Positions 29,301 through 39,230 of a stretch of 64,000 nucleotides of DNA are shown piece by piece. The stretch spans positions 42,683 to 106,682 of the forward strand of contig JTDE01001013.1 of assembly GCA_014338405.1 (NCBI GenBank), written 5' to 3'. This DNA comes from Paragonimus skrjabini miyazakii. Its lineage: Eukaryota; Platyhelminthes; Trematoda; Plagiorchiida; Troglotrematidae. How positions within the stretch are numbered: position 1 is the stretch's first letter; every line of letters begins with the position of its first letter. A model generated the notes under the pieces. That model was not told the DNA's origin. It was given only the letters and a program-made list of their open reading frames with translations, and did not search any database. Position numbers and translations under genes: made by a program.

Positions 29301-32300
29301 TCCTTAGACAGTCGTGTTGACCATCGCATCAATGATCCCAGAACAGAATTGTCATAGACACCCGCTCATCCACATTTGTCTGTCAGCAATGCTCAGGTAG
29401 TAGCGAAAACAAAACACATGCTTTGTCAAGCCTGATTGATGGCTTCACAAATAAGATTTCTTATTCAAAACAGATTGATTACAAACTGTGACTGGACGCA
29501 AAAGCCGCAATCAAATTAGGCATTGCTAATTAGTTATAGGTACAGCACGGGTAAGGATACCGAAGTTTGTCTAATAAATCGTAAAACTGACGAGCTCTGT
29601 TGTGTACAGTAAAACCATCCTAACTGACAGGCGCAAATGGTTGTAGGTTCATACTGATACCGTATGTCAGTTAATGTCTAAATTGGCAACCACACACGTA
29701 TCTAAGTTGTGGCAGACCAAACGGTCATCATCTATTTAGACATCAAATTCATTTCAACCGAGTAAATGAAATTCATGACCAATATAAATAAACATCCGTA
29801 CGTTTTGTATGCAAACATTCCTGGGTTGATTGTCTCATTCATACCGAGCCACTTGAAACATACCAGTCTGTCGGGTTTTCCAGTTTTTAAAATCTGTCTG
29901 TAGGGCACCAGTTAATTATACTTATGTTCGTTAATATAAATGGAATTATTGACAAAGGCATGTAACCTGTACTAAGAAAACGCGAAGCATAACAAATCTG
30001 TTAACCTGATAATATACGATGCACACTTAAAAACCTGGATTGTTTAAAGCACAACATACGCCATATTGTTGTTTGATTAGTGAGTAGTAGTCGGTTTGAA
30101 GGAATCATCCATTGGGATGATCTTATCAAAAAATGTAACTGCTACTCAAAGACGTATCAAAATTGATTTTTTTCGGTAGGACAAGCCAACAAGTTATTCT
30201 CCTTCCAACATGAAATTCCCTCTGGAAACGAAGATCTTTTGGCAGAAGGGTTACACCCTGATGTGGAGGACATTATATCTTATGCAACAGATCTACCTGA
30301 GTACGGCTTATTAAGCAACACTGCATAAAATCCCATAATCCTGCACCATAAGCATGCTTCCGCGAGTAACAAGAGTGTGATTTCAAGACTACTATTGGTA
30401 AGGTAAATTATTACAAACCGTTCTGAGTGGTTGTCAGTTGCAGCCTGCCTTAGTACCACAATGAAAGAGCCCATGGTGTGGCGAACAGTATTAATGTTTA
30501 AGAACAACGTCATTTGAAGGCTATCATCTGATGAACATCGGCTTAATGTGGGATTCCATTAAATCGAACTTGCTAACAAACATCCGCACATAGTCCCGCA
30601 GTAGGACCATCACCATTGGGCTAGTATTTGCTTACTTCAGTGAAGTATATCAAGTTGATTTAACCGTACTGTTGAAGTCAGGTAAGCAAATTCCAGGTAA
30701 CCCTAATACATCGGATGCAAGTCAGAGTTCAGTCCAACAGAGTGGAGTTTGGAGAGTGTGCTCAGGTTGATTTACGTGCTTTTGTGATACGACCTGAATA
30801 CAGTGCGTAAGCGATTTAAATGTTCGACAAAACGTTTGTGTTGTTCTTTCTTAGGACGAGAAGCAACTTTGAATCAACAACAGGGTTACGTATATGGTTT
30901 TAAAATTTTTATAATTTACAAAATGTCCGTGGTGTAAAATCTGTTTTGTTTCTTGAGGGTAATTATTCCTGTGTTATGACAGAGAATCACTTAAACTAAA
31001 CCAAATTCAGAAATTATTTATTAAACTGAAAAACTTGTTTGTTATGAGTAAAATTTCATAAAATAAAGTACTTACCGCCACAGTGTCTGGAATGATAGTG
31101 CGGTTGACAAAACGACTGGAAACTTGATGTGTGCATGCTTGGACTATATTTTCCGGGAAGAGATTTCTGATAATGAAAGAGGGTAATAACAGAGGGAAAG
31201 TATATAACGGGACAAGGCATTGGATCATTTTCTAAGTTGTGTTTGTAGCATGGATTACGTCTATAAGAAATAGCTTACATTCCATGTATTTAAAAGGTAA
31301 TGTTATTTCGAGATCACGTATATGTAACATTCTACTATATATGCGAATATCTGCAAAATTGTGAACCGTAGTTCATAAAACAGAGTCCAGTCCAGAAGAT
31401 CGTCCATTTCTCCACAAAAATGTAAGCCTTCCTATCTTCTTTCATCATGACAAAAGTAACTACATATTTTTCTGGAACCGTCTACATCAAATAATGGCGA
31501 AATTATTCGACTGTTCATTTCCTCCATCCTCAACAGTCCTTTTTCCGACATGACCTTGACCATAAGGCCAATGTTAACCTTGTGAATCGAGAATTGAAGT
31601 AACTACTCAGCATTTTTCATAGAACATTGAAAATTTTGAGAACTATCTCTTTAAAAGCTAGTGAGCCAAATGTTTCCTCATAAACTGGAATTTTCCTCAC
31701 TTATTATGTCCGTTTTGTTACTTTATTTTCATAATTGGTGTATTGTACAATTAACAATTATGTGTACGGTATACGTTTAGCATTACAATGTGTATACTGA
31801 TCATGCACATCTCAGAGTGTTTTTCACAGATGCGTTGTGAAATATACCATTATTATTAATCGGATAATACACTCAGATTGACAACCATCATCCATTTGAA
31901 TACGAGGGGGTTAATTTAGTCTCTGCCCAAATATACCAAATTCGTTTTTAATTTTTAAAACAAACATTTTGAATACTACGTTGCTCACTAATGGATTGAT
32001 CGCCCTGTAGTTTTGTCCGCACCATATCTATAACCCTTCTCCATTTTTGCAGAAAGAACACGAAATTGATCAACTCGTCTAGTGCTCTTTCTCTACATAG
32101 TTCGAAGTATAGGGTTTCTTCATCCTCTCACAGGCCAACGCTTTCAGTTTTGCAGTCGATTGCAGCAGCACCGTTCTTTGATTGTGAAATATCTGTCAAA
32201 TATCTGAACAATATTTTGGCTCAAAACATGCCTCGCTAATTGAATGTAAAAACCGTTCTTAGTGAGATCGAAGAGTTATCACATTATGTCTTCTGTTTCA

Positions 32301-34277
32301 TCTATCTCCTTTTTGATTGCTTGCGTCCTTTGTTTCTCTCGACTTCTATCAGCCCTATTTAAGGAGGATCACACTTCTGATGTGACCACACATACACATA
32401 TCCAAACGTGCTAACGTTTCTCGCGCGAAATTAGGGAATTATTTTCAAACATATTAGTGATCATGATAGATATGCTGACAGGACTTTTTCCGATCTCGAT
32501 AATCCTCATTTTATTGATTCGCTTCATTTCATTCTGCAGCCTCCATGCGGGTAGAACATTGGACGACAATTTTTTCATTAAAACATTGTTGTTGCAAGCA
32601 AGCTCGTTTTCGGTTATTCATCATCAGACCAATTACATAACGTTTATATGAAACAGGTTTGTCAGGGTGAAACGAACAATATATGTAACAAGTCTAAGTG
32701 AGGTCAGACATGTCTTTGGCAGGCACAGAGACAACGTTTTGATACAATTGCGTCACAATTATGACGTATCTAGAACCATGGCACTTTGATCGGCCGTGGT
32801 GTGGGTGGCTGGTCATGGCAAGTTCAACGTCTGAACAAAGCGCTTCTATGCTCATAAGAGTGGATTTTCACTCATTCAAAATGTGACAGGTTAAGTAAGT
32901 ATTCGTGATTCACTCTCAAGTATGCTTTATTGTTGATTGGTTCCCAATGTATGAGCGTACGCCTCTATCATTCGTGTTATACATCCACGATGAAGCTTCG
33001 TGCATTACTCGAATGCAGGTTTCCATTACTTGATTTGGTGGGTCACCGTTCGACCCCAAGTTAAATTGTCATGTTAGGGGTAAACTGTCCAAAATGAATG
33101 ACAAGACGTTCACATTTAATGCAGCAACGCTGCAACCAAACGGATTTGTCGCTAATTTCAGTCGTACAGATTTTTAATGGCCAATGTTGAAACTGCTGAT
33201 CACTCTGTGTAAAACTGTCATATTGTCCTAGTTTTCTATGCTCGCCCAAAGGTAACTGCTTGAGTGTTAAGTGCGCGGGTCAAGGTTTACTGAATCACAA
33301 ACACTTCCCCTTGGATATATTCATATCACGCGGACAGTGTCCACTTACCGGAATAAGTCAAGAAATGCATCCAGTGTACCGGGTTTTCGTCCGCTCTCAT
33401 GTGTTCCAGTTCCACGGTGCAGTTTGATTTTCGCCGATCCTGGATGTATACTGACCACTAAGATTATACCTAGCACAACGGCCAACATTGTTGTCAGGAC
33501 GTAATAGCCCATAGCCCAAACGCCAATTTTACCACAAGATTTTGTGTCCATGGTGGCCAAACCTGGAACAATATGAATGAGATTTTAAATAGGGTGTGAT
33601 GCATAATTCGGGTTATAAACAGGAGAACAGAGAACGAAAAACGTTGACTGAAAGTATTGCTAAGTCCTTCCTCCCAAAAAAGTCATTTTCTGAAATGTAT
33701 ATACATTGCTTCAAACAAAAATTAGATTTCAACAAACTCTCGAGAAACTTATCGTCATTTGAGCGAGGCGGCTTTTTACATCTGAAAACGACATTGTTGG
33801 TTAAGGTGCTCTCATGGGATTAATGTATAAACTTAATAGTATATGCTGAGTTGTCGGAGATTAAGATTGTTGTGAATTGAGATTCAAACACAATAGATCG
33901 CAGCAATCACGAAGGTAAGATAGCCGGAGTTCACTCGCATGTTAGGAGAAAACTAAAGGTCAGCTAGGTGCAAAAGCGGTTGGTACAAAAAACAGGCGAA
34001 TTTTGCATGCGTGAAATGATTCAAACTGATAAACTGTACACCGTTTCATAAACAACGGTAGCTCACCGGATATAAGTGTGGACACGATGAGAGGTATAAT
34101 AAGCATTTTTAGCATATTCATAAGTAGTTCACCCGGATAGCCAACAAGTGTGGCTGTTCGTGTGCTAATATCTGGGACCATGAACTTGATCAGTATGCCC
34201 AGAACCACACCCAAAACGACGGCCAAAATCATGAGCAGCAATTGGAGATTGTCTGATTTTTGAATCCATTTTCGTGC
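5156..34277 (-). CDS. Excitatory amino acid transporter (SLC1/EAAT family), seven internal exons of a partial gene
   Basis: This is a sodium-coupled glutamate/aspartate transporter of the plasma membrane. In animals the family clears transmitter from synapses. Seven exons were joined by matching GT/AG splice sites and compatible phases; lengths are 211, 214, 91, 76, 127, 261 and 168 nt, giving about 382 codons without a stop. Landmarks in order are TM1-TM2 with YPGELLMNMLKML, the IHPG motif after TM3, DAFLDLFRNLFPENIV, two N-glycosylation sequons in the extracellular loop (NRT, NET), NVLGLVTF, RKNPYVFF, the HP1 tip GTGSSSATLPVTFRCLEE, and NMDGTALYEA in TM7. Full-length family members have about 500-570 residues, so roughly 20-40 N-terminal residues and more than 100 C-terminal ones (HP2, TM8) are missing. 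The initiator exon should lie above 34277 and the last exon or exons below base 1. I saw no frameshift or internal stop, so the gene looks functional. The subtype (EAAT1-like or EAAT2-like) cannot be settled; motifs are mixed. Confidence 0.95.
5700..5785. repeat. Interspersed repeat copy 1 (pair with 32588-32660)
   Basis: A block with aagctcgttttcagtgattc followed by atcatcag, aatacatcac and tttatat is shared with 32588-32660, which has aagctcgttttcggttattc, atcatcag, aattacataacg and tttatat. The parent element is not recognised. It lies in the 1096-bp intron between EAAT exons F and G. Confidence 0.6.
5890..6135 (+). pseudogene. Penelope-like element, C-terminal end of GIY-YIG endonuclease ORF
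   Basis: The frame gives NAFRPIYRVKANQSRAVKRR, then ILSTAEATGIHLYNLPLCAQ and KRFVQVLDLPCP. This closely parallels the plus-strand copy at 56600-56770 (EAFRVIYKVRPSCSRAVRVR, LLSTAEAIAIRLHNPCLCAQ, KQFVQTLHLPW). In trematode Penelope-like retroelements this segment follows the GIY-YIG domain at the extreme C-terminus. The copy is 5'-truncated and lies in an EAAT intron, antisense to the gene. Confidence 0.75.
6420..6680 (-). CDS. EAAT exon F: TM5-TM6 and HP1 hairpin tip
   Basis: A 261-nt exon that completes WYAPIGIVFLVMGKIL and includes the helix LGMYMLTVILGLLIHLFF. It continues with VTRKNPYVFFNGMLQAF and the re-entrant HP1 loop GTGSSSATLPVTF. The serine-rich HP1 tip is part of the substrate-binding site in the family. 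The acceptor is ttttacag and the donor gtgcgt. Confidence 0.96.
7587..7865 (-). mobile_element. Hammerhead SINE, minus-strand unit of an inverted pair
   Basis: Read on the minus strand: the leader (about 7865-7800), a tRNA-like head (7795-7720, with gttagaactccggcc as the reverse of the B-box region), a decayed hammerhead (7707-7662) and the tail ending near 7587. It abuts a plus-strand unit starting at about 7866, so the two leaders face each other. It lies in the large EAAT intron. Confidence 0.85.
7662..7707 (-). ncRNA. Decayed hammerhead ribozyme
   Basis: The CTGACGAG core is kept, but the GAAA box reads GATA and the cleavage triplet reads GCC instead of GUC. Stem I is GCACTA against TAGTGA, with one mismatch. 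Probably inactive. Confidence 0.75.
7866..8250 (+). mobile_element. Hammerhead SINE, plus-strand unit of an inverted pair
   Basis: Nearly complete unit. A leader contains gattggagttgacagg and ttcacatatgataattcg. The tRNA-like head spans about 8028-8100, with cacagtggtaaac as A-box region and gttctagtcc as B-box region. A hammerhead follows at 8108-8152, then the tail cgactggaaagtctatggga and gcgacagctgcgatcagttg to gatgttcaat. It is mirror-arranged with the minus unit at 7587-7865. Confidence 0.88.
8108..8152 (+). ncRNA. Hammerhead ribozyme, type I, near-intact core
   Basis: Core CTGACGAG and CGAAA are kept, and the cleavage triplet GTC precedes TAGTG (predicted cut after 8147). Stem I is GCACTA with TAGTGT, with one G-U pair. 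Stem II (CTCT/AAAG) has one mismatch, and the tiny stem III (ACC CG CGT) is weakened by a C-C opposition. Confidence 0.8.
10660..11920 (-). pseudogene. Penelope-like element: reverse transcriptase palm/thumb plus GIY-YIG tail
   Basis: A 246-codon open frame (11915-11175) starts SFTNAPLRETVRIKCDYFN, close to the SLFTNVPL..T motif of Penelope-type enzymes. It continues with GSLVRPTLAETFMIHLENQV, the catalytic box as YVHDVLFVI (normally YVDD), and VYRKYTW followed by NSHVPRYYIIRLISRLF. Next come IQNQLQRFNQLLLDRGYPKS and LRLPFK. Lower coordinates in shifted frames give QQLKFRMSEHISACVREH and VDPMQAFTVVYAIEEPQLLR, the GIY-YIG endonuclease and its C-terminus, ending near 10660. The D-to-H change in YVDD and downstream stops show it is dead. 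It is co-oriented with the transporter. Confidence 0.88.
13095..13180 (-). repeat. Possible tRNA-derived repeat fragment
   Basis: The minus strand carries a perfect B-box-like ggttcgaatcc (13120-13110), preceded at a tRNA-like distance by a degenerate A-box-like stretch. The T-arm pairing is poor and only this copy was noticed, so a tRNA-derived SINE is a guess. Confidence 0.3.
16085..16155 (+). repeat. Penelope-like element 3' scrap
   Basis: The string gtgaaccactcgacac, followed by gatgcatgtc, caggc and gacactctaacgcattcatc, matches the 3' end of the plus-strand Penelope copy around 56814-56885 with scattered changes. It is only about 70 bp long. Confidence 0.6.
16610..17115 (+). pseudogene. 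RTE-like endonuclease/reverse transcriptase C-terminal tail
   Basis: The plus strand translates to CETRSLRLYDVNRLQVVDHR, then YLRSIARIRWHHRLGDEGIK and KRVVG. This is the conserved C-terminal tail of many animal endonuclease/reverse transcriptases (YGCETW.LR..D...L..FDHRCLR.I..I.W...VSN..V..RV). A second frame at 16922-17113 gives RWLDTVGGMVANLAQWRECC, equivalent to the final ..W......A.DR..WR.. segment. Stops and a frameshift show decay. It is antisense to the transporter. Confidence 0.78.
17856..18290 (-). other. Unassigned 144-codon ORF
   Basis: One of the longest open frames in the window after the Penelope ORFs. It begins MRSASTDSVKHFIRKS and contains no motif, repeat or membrane segment that I recognise. 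No convincing splice sites or codon bias distinguish it from chance in this AT-rich intron; a decayed retroelement segment is possible. Confidence 0.2.
20130..21520 (-). pseudogene. Penelope-like element, second copy (reverse transcriptase and 3' end)
   Basis: Open stretches on the minus strand run 21509-21261, 21260-20775 and 20609-20292. The middle one has the catalytic box as RYVGDILLVIGTKK (YVDD with the first D lost), then NNLAFLDSFMRRRNDSSLVW and SIYRKQIWTG. The last one, from MHRQNGVVIGQSGQPVQCSL to GGNSRQCKPPFLKHKELSL, parallels the 3' part of the copy at 25440-27050 (HRQKGAAVPSSGQRPHSSL, GGGSN). The 3' untranslated regions are alignable too (gaaacaatgtttttgcac against gaaacagtgtttgcacaacc; acaacaaaatca in both). 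Both therefore belong to one family. The copy is dead. Confidence 0.82.
22860..22986 (-). CDS. EAAT exon E: LVTFSVAFG helix
   Basis: A 127-nt exon encoding LVTFSVAFGLCIGQLGERG, then MVEFFTVMDEVVMRLIRLIM. It matches the helix and amphipathic segment that in mammalian EAATs reads L..F...FG...G.M......FF..LNE..M.LV..IMW. The acceptor is atatcag and the donor gtgagt; the exon ends TG, completed to tryptophan by the first base of exon F, which lies 16179 bp away. Confidence 0.94.
23427..23502 (-). CDS. EAAT exon D: end of extracellular loop to NVLG
   Basis: A 76-nt exon encoding INETDIPVRV...TTNVL plus the first base of glycine. It carries a second N-glycosylation sequon (NET) and the conserved NVLG entry into the next helix. 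The acceptor is ttcgacag and the donor gtgaga. Its phase 0 entry fits exon C and its phase 1 exit fits exon E. The upstream sequence is also open in the same frame for about 100 nt, but no acceptor there keeps phase with exon C, so the short exon is preferred. The loop is about 15 residues shorter than in human EAAT2. Confidence 0.85.
24706..24855 (-). other. Exon-like block inside an EAAT intron (candidate cassette exon)
   Basis: The 150-nt stretch is open in phase 0 at both ends, matching the phase 0 junction between exons C and D. The upstream side reads atttttgcag, a good acceptor. The downstream side is gttgga, a weak donor unlike the gtaag/gtgag donors of the true exons. It would insert 50 residues, including MGRRDAVAVLKKDSVEEL and a hydrophobic FFLWLLLWVI, into the extracellular loop. 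No EAAT I know has this, so chance is more likely than function. Confidence 0.15.
25440..27050 (-). pseudogene. Penelope-like element, best-preserved copy: reverse transcriptase, GIY-YIG endonuclease and 3' UTR
   Basis: On the minus strand, from about 26900, the frame gives NVPLIPMVNIICQYIDSYQL, LLLCTANAKFYFQGNGY, a stop, then GVATGSPLGPLLADIFVAHL and the intact catalytic box YRRYVDDLLIVTD. The 156-codon ORF 26362-25892 continues with the thumb (YQQGLVRTLFYRAGRICSRE, LKENGYPSAFVEKF). The linker and GIY-YIG domain follow: VIYEVSCECQATYIGRRERQ, FRHRVNDH. Downstream frames give GLKSGCNKSQ and the 3' end. One stop before the palm and frameshifts in the tail disable it, but decay is lighter than in the other copies. 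It is co-oriented with the transporter. Confidence 0.9.
29205..29350 (-). repeat. Decayed hammerhead-SINE head fragment
   Basis: The minus strand reads gatgcgatggtcaacacgac, then gagaacgtgggccggagttc, the A-box and B-box portions of the SINE head. A remnant of the ribozyme region follows (ctgacaa..., cttttcgaa). Much older than the copies at 7.6-8.3 and 41.6-42.0 kb. Confidence 0.55.
31076..31166 (-). CDS. EAAT exon C: NLFPEN segment and glycosylated loop
   Basis: A 91-nt exon that completes the R of DLFR and encodes NLFPENIVQAC, a highly conserved stretch of animal glutamate transporters. A loop with the N-glycosylation sequon NRT follows. The acceptor is tatcag and the donor gtaagt, leaving in phase 0. 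It is separated by 2182 bp from exon B and 7573 bp from exon D, the latter holding a Penelope-like element. Confidence 0.92.
31167..33348 (-). other. 2.2-kb EAAT intron
   Basis: AT-rich intron between exons B and C. Apart from the repeat copy at 32588-32660 I recognise nothing in it. Confidence 0.75.
32588..32660. repeat. Interspersed repeat copy 2 (pair with 5700-5785)
   Basis: Shares aagctcgttttcgg, attcatcatcag and a following aattacataacg/tttatat with the copy at 5700-5785. It is in the same orientation within a different EAAT intron. Confidence 0.6.
33349..33562 (-). CDS. EAAT exon B: TM3 and start of the large extracellular loop
   Basis: The exon begins with GLATMDTKSCGKIG, equivalent to the family's GL..LD.KASGK.G, then has a TM3 segment around YYVLTTMLAVVLGIILVVS. 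It continues with IHPG, a basic linker, and LDAFLDLF at its end. The acceptor is gttccag and the donor gtaagt; it enters with two bases of a glycine codon and leaves with two of an arginine codon. The intron to exon A is only 504 bp. Confidence 0.93.
34067..34277 (-). CDS. EAAT exon A: TM1 and TM2
   Basis: The exon reads from ARKWIQKSDNLQLLL through a hydrophobic TM1 (MILAVVLGVVLGILI) to PGELLMNMLKMLIIPLIVS in TM2. The acceptor is a strong pyrimidine tract ending cccgaag, and the donor is gtgagc after TCC-G. The exon starts in phase 0 and ends with one base of the glycine codon of ISG. A methionine lies in frame 13 codons upstream (34316), but it sits inside the pyrimidine tract, so the true start is probably in an earlier exon that I could not find. 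Confidence 0.93.
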
Positions 34278-37200
34278 CTTCGGGAAGAATAAAACGAAAA
34301 AGAAGCAAGATGTCAATGGTTTCTAGTTTTATTCAAATGATTAATATGGCAGAAAAGAACGTTCGGTTAGGAAAACGTAGATGAGGAATTGATTAGTCAC
34401 TAGACCTATTTAACCGTTTTTGTAGCTAGACTGGTGGTTTGCATGTTGCTTGGGGCTTGTCCGAACTGGATGTTTGATCTTAGTGCTGGCACTTGTGAGA
34501 CAAGTGTACCAAACGTTTGCAAGGTGCCATTCTTCTCTGTTCCTGACCATTTTTTCAAATTTCTCATATGCCTTTGTTTCTCGCTAAAATATGCGGACAG
34601 TATTTCTGTAGAAGCTACAGAACTGTCGTTTGACCAATCGATTTATCTATTATTTTTTACTGGTCATCATCAAGAAATCCCTTACTTATTCTCAATAAAA
34701 TTATCTTCTTTGTACAAGGGTCATTGGCTCATTGATTATATCATCCATTCTCACATTTGTCTCACTAATGGAGCTTAATTGTTTCATCATATTTATGTAA
34801 GGCATTTAGGAATCTTATTCACCACAGGTGTAAAATGATCTAATCATACTCACACAACGTGTACAGTTAATGAGAATCTATTGACCGCAGACAACTCGAT
34901 CTGTCTGACTTAGCGATTCAACTAACAGATGATGGTACACAAATCCTATCTTTCGAAGATTAGCTGAACTACACGATCTCAAGCTGTATGAACAAAAAAA
35001 AATTGATTGTATCATTGGTTTTTAGTGGAAAGTGATCTAAACCTCGTGATTCTTTATTTAACGATTCAAAATGATACAAGACTTTTGCGATCTGCTCAAT
35101 TCAAACTGTACTGTTCACCGCCACATTACATAGATTCTTTTTAAGGCATTAGACAAGCAAGGCCTTGGTGATATGATCATGATAGTGTAAGTTTGTTACC
35201 TTGTCTTCTTGGTGAACTTATAAGAATACTTGGACGATTCCCAATCATTATTAGTGCGGTCCCTAAATGAAATCCCTCGGCAATTCATAATGTAGGGTAT
35301 TTGTGGGTTAGCATTGAGGTTTTCTGTCATCTTAACAACCGTTGCAATCCTGCTAAATTTTACCACAGAGTGTATATGATAAATAAAGTGTCGAGGCAGA
35401 AATCCAACGGGGAGACATTCCACTACCTGACAGTCTTGTAGAACGATTCATACAAACGGCAAAGAACAGTCTCAACAAGTGAAAACCAATAAAAATCGTA
35501 AACGCAAATCTCCCTTGTCGCTAATCGGTGGCTCACAGCTAAATCGTTTAGTAAAACCATTACTAATCCTATTGTCTGCTCACTAATCGCTCTACGGAGC
35601 AGGTTAGCCGGTAAACCTGTAAATGCATCTAAAAGGCTCAGTCATACTTCAAGGTTTCCTTTCCAAGGTAACCCGAATAATTTGTCATGGAAGTAACAAT
35701 AAACAAATAACAGTTAACATTTACCCGAATTTTCAGACTTTCTCTAGGCCTGCGTTGTTTTCGAGCACGACAGAGCTTTATGCGATCTCCAAAAGCACCC
35801 ATTTTCTCTTTGGAGCTGGGACTGCTTGTGAACGGTTGTCAGACTGAAAAGGCAAAAATGTGGAGTGACATCAGTCAACAACGCTCTCGTTTGTATTTTG
35901 TATCTTCTTTTTCGTTTCCAATCTGTGAAAGCATGTAAATTACGCAAGGTCTTTGTGAGGATGGCTTATTATTGGTCATAAATGTTTCTCTATTCTCTGG
36001 TGGTTGAAGAGTTTATTATTACCAGGACACTGAAGTTGTCATTTACACGACGTTTTATGTTGAAAATTTTACACCTTCTACAACGAATCCTGAGGCTTTG
36101 AACTTTTGTGATTCGTTTTCAGTTCTGTTTACGGTGGCTGATCCAACTTTGACTGAAATCGGATTGATTTTGTTTCACTTACATCCCTAAAATTAAAACT
36201 CGCTTAGAACAAGTAAACTGCAGTTTCAGCGAGTATTCTTTGAGCTCTGCCAATCGGGACGCGAATGTGGTGACCATTTGTCTGAACCAATTCGCAATTC
36301 CAAACCAATCTCAGCGGACGTCTTTCAATCTGTTTACCAGTTTACTTTTTGGAGCGATGACAAAACGGTGTGGTGCGGTAACGATAATACCAACAGTGCA
36401 CAATTATGGGAACATTAAACTAACTTCACGACACAGTCGACGACTGTCCGCTTCTGTAATAGGCATATCTGTGAAACTGGTTGCCAATAAGCTGTAATTG
36501 TCTTTATGCGACAAATGTTTCCTCACAATTCAACTGGAACACAAACTCTTCCGAATTCTGCAGCAGTAGCAGACTGTCTCTATCATCTCACTACCATTTC
36601 AGAAGGTCAGATATAAACTGAATTTATTGGATACATGTTGGACTTCGCGACACTGTAACGGGTTTGACAGCATACATATTGGATTAAAGAATGACATGAT
36701 AATTTCCACCGCCCATCCCTCACTGTTAAAGAGCTGTTAGCGTCAACAGTTTTGATGTGGAAATGACCTAACATGTACACGACTGCTTCTCTTACCTTGT
36801 AGGGTTTACTGTTACCGAACCATTGGTGATATGGTCAAGTGATCAGATACTCTGCTTTTAGATGACCAGGTTGTACTCTATATATGAAACAATTCAACAC
36901 TACTTCGTAATGTTGGAAACTTCATGCTGTTAGTGAATAGCAAATTCCTGAATTTCTAAAAGCGTGGTTTTCTACTGAAATTCTCGAGATGAAATCCAGG
37001 TTCATATTTTAAGCGATCGTCATTTGCTTTAATCTGTGTTAGACAGCGTGCTGATAGTCGTGGAATCTTGCTGAGGCAAGCAAATCAGTGAAATTCTTAC
37101 GTTAAGTTGAGTATGAAATGCCGATTGAATAAATTACATATTGATTTACCTTGACGTACATGACATGAACATTAAAAGAAGATAGAAACAAACTTGTTTA

Positions 37201-39230
37201 TTCAATCATACTGAATAAATGTTCGACCGGTGCACTTACGTAATCACGTAGCAATTCCGAGCCACCATATGGGTACACTGCTGATTCATACGGAATGAGT
37301 GCTGAAAACTTGTTTGTCTATCCTACATCAATAACGCTTCCACTATTCAACCTGCGAAAACCACACACAAGTTAGAAGGGCAGTGTAATTTAAAGTCGCT
37401 TAGGCGTCTCGAACCAGACGTAACAAATGGCGTCGCTTTGTTCTCGATTCGCTGCAACTTCCAAACGAATTCGATTCTCGCTATCGATCATTTAAAAAGT
37501 CTGTTTCATACCTTCGTTTCTCAATTAATCCATTTATGTGTTAACCCGTCGTATCTGTTGAATACCTCACAAGATAGGGCAAAAAACTAACATCATCAGG
37601 AGATTACAGTGTTGTCTTTGCAAAGCAACTTACACTTCCGCGCAAGACTTCATCACATTAGGTTGATGCAATATTGGTAGTAGGTGATTTTATAATAAAT
37701 TCTCATGAATATTACGACCAACGGTTTAACTCCCAGAAGCCAAACCAGTTCTTTCAGCTGACTTGATAACGTGCATTGAAGTACCATCACACTGAAACAT
37801 GAGAATGTCAAGATATTGTCGTATGAGTCTTCTTATGAATACTTCTAACGTAACTTCCAGTGGCCAAATCTTGTCTCATGATTCCGCCTTCCATAATCGA
37901 TGGTCAGCATATCAAACAATTGTTTACTTCGTTCAGTCTGTCACATGTTTTGTTACATATGTTTGCGATTATGATCCTTGATATTTCTGTGTCAGATCTA
38001 TTCCAGCCAACAAGTTGTATTTTCTCTTAACAAGCATTTTGTCCAACGGTTTGTACATCTGCTGTTCGTCAACTGTGAAAAGTGCAAGCTCTCATCTATC
38101 AAATATGACATTTTCCTGTAGAATATTCGTTAGTTTCTGGCTTCTAAGAGTCCGGGTTACCAGATGAGCATGGTCTACAGGGACCCCATATGGTATGAAA
38201 TTGTACTGAAGCGATAAAAAATGTGATTATTTCCAAATGATCTCTTTGGTTTTGTAGTAGGTTCCGGATTATTTATAAAAATATCTCTAGAAAAGTTGAT
38301 CACGTACCGTAGTTAATTGGCGGAGACAAACGATTTTGACAAAATAGAATACAGGATTTGTTTGCGTTTACTTAAAAATTCCTCATTCCTTTATCACCGA
38401 ACAGAAACCCAAAGCAAACTAGCTTTTTGTTTGACAACAAATTCTCCTCGCTTCGGCTAATATGATTGGTTCCGTTTCTCTGGCAAATGAGAAGTGTTTG
38501 TGATATCGTATATTTTGTGGTTACCATTCTAGCAAACAATTTTATCGAAAAGTTGATTTTGAATTGGCGATCAAATTGATAGATTCATTTATTCCACATG
38601 GGGTTAAGAGAGCTTAAGTCCGCTGAGGATGCAGTTTACGGTAACATTCTAACATCATGTCAGTCAGAGTGCCATTGAGTAGAACGAGAGTCTGAGCAAA
38701 AAAATGAACATTGCCCACAAACGATCGTAGCTCTTGCAACCATGTGGACTGTTCAACGGTGTCAATCGGAAAAGAAGCGTTTTACTCGAGTTTGGTTTCT
38801 ATCAAAGCTCCTTAGTACTGCATAGTTTTGCTGATACCTATCGGTACTCAAACCATACGTCAGCAAGCTTAATGACTTCTGTGTGTTTTTAGTCTGTTAA
38901 ACAATCATACTAGTGAGGTCACTGAGGCATTCAGATAGTCTGAGCATTAATCACAAACACTTGCGCCCTATTGTTTTTACATGACCTTTCGGACAAGTCT
39001 AACGTAAGGTTAGCGGCACAACGGTCAATACGGTTATCTAACGGAAGCATAGAAGGAGTTGTGGCAAACGTGTGCTCATTAAAAAACACTAACAGGAGCA
39101 AAACCTGGATCTATTATATCTTTTGGAGAGTCGTTGGTAAGAAAATATGTGTGAATGCGAAGGCTGTGATCATCTAGTGATGGTCGTGATAAATGCTATT
39201 AATCAAAGAGCACCCACTTCTTGTTCGCAG
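34278..39230. other. Upstream flank or first EAAT intron, nothing recognised
   Basis: This stretch should contain or precede the missing N-terminal EAAT exon. Short minus-strand ORFs at 35423-35196 and 35947-35744 were examined. Neither has a donor in the phase needed to join exon A (phase 0). No repeats or RNA genes were recognised. Confidence 0.5.

Larger units (their letters stand above)
23503..31075 (-). other. 7.6-kb EAAT intron
   Basis: The intron between exons C and D contains a Penelope-like element (25440-27050), a decayed hammerhead-SINE head (29205-29350) and a doubtful exon-like block (24706-24855). I recognise nothing in 27051-29200 or 29351-31075. Confidence 0.8.

Noticed and set aside
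33271..33504. 77-codon plus-strand ORF
   Set aside because: It is the antisense shadow of EAAT exon B.
34278..34316. Methionine at 34316 as the EAAT start codon
   Set aside because: The intervening bases form a strong pyrimidine tract ending in an acceptor AG, so this stretch is more likely intron.
35196..35423. Minus-strand ORF considered as the missing N-terminal EAAT exon
   Set aside because: Its possible donor leaves two codon bases over, but exon A needs a phase 0 partner, and the peptide has no EAAT-like N-terminal features.
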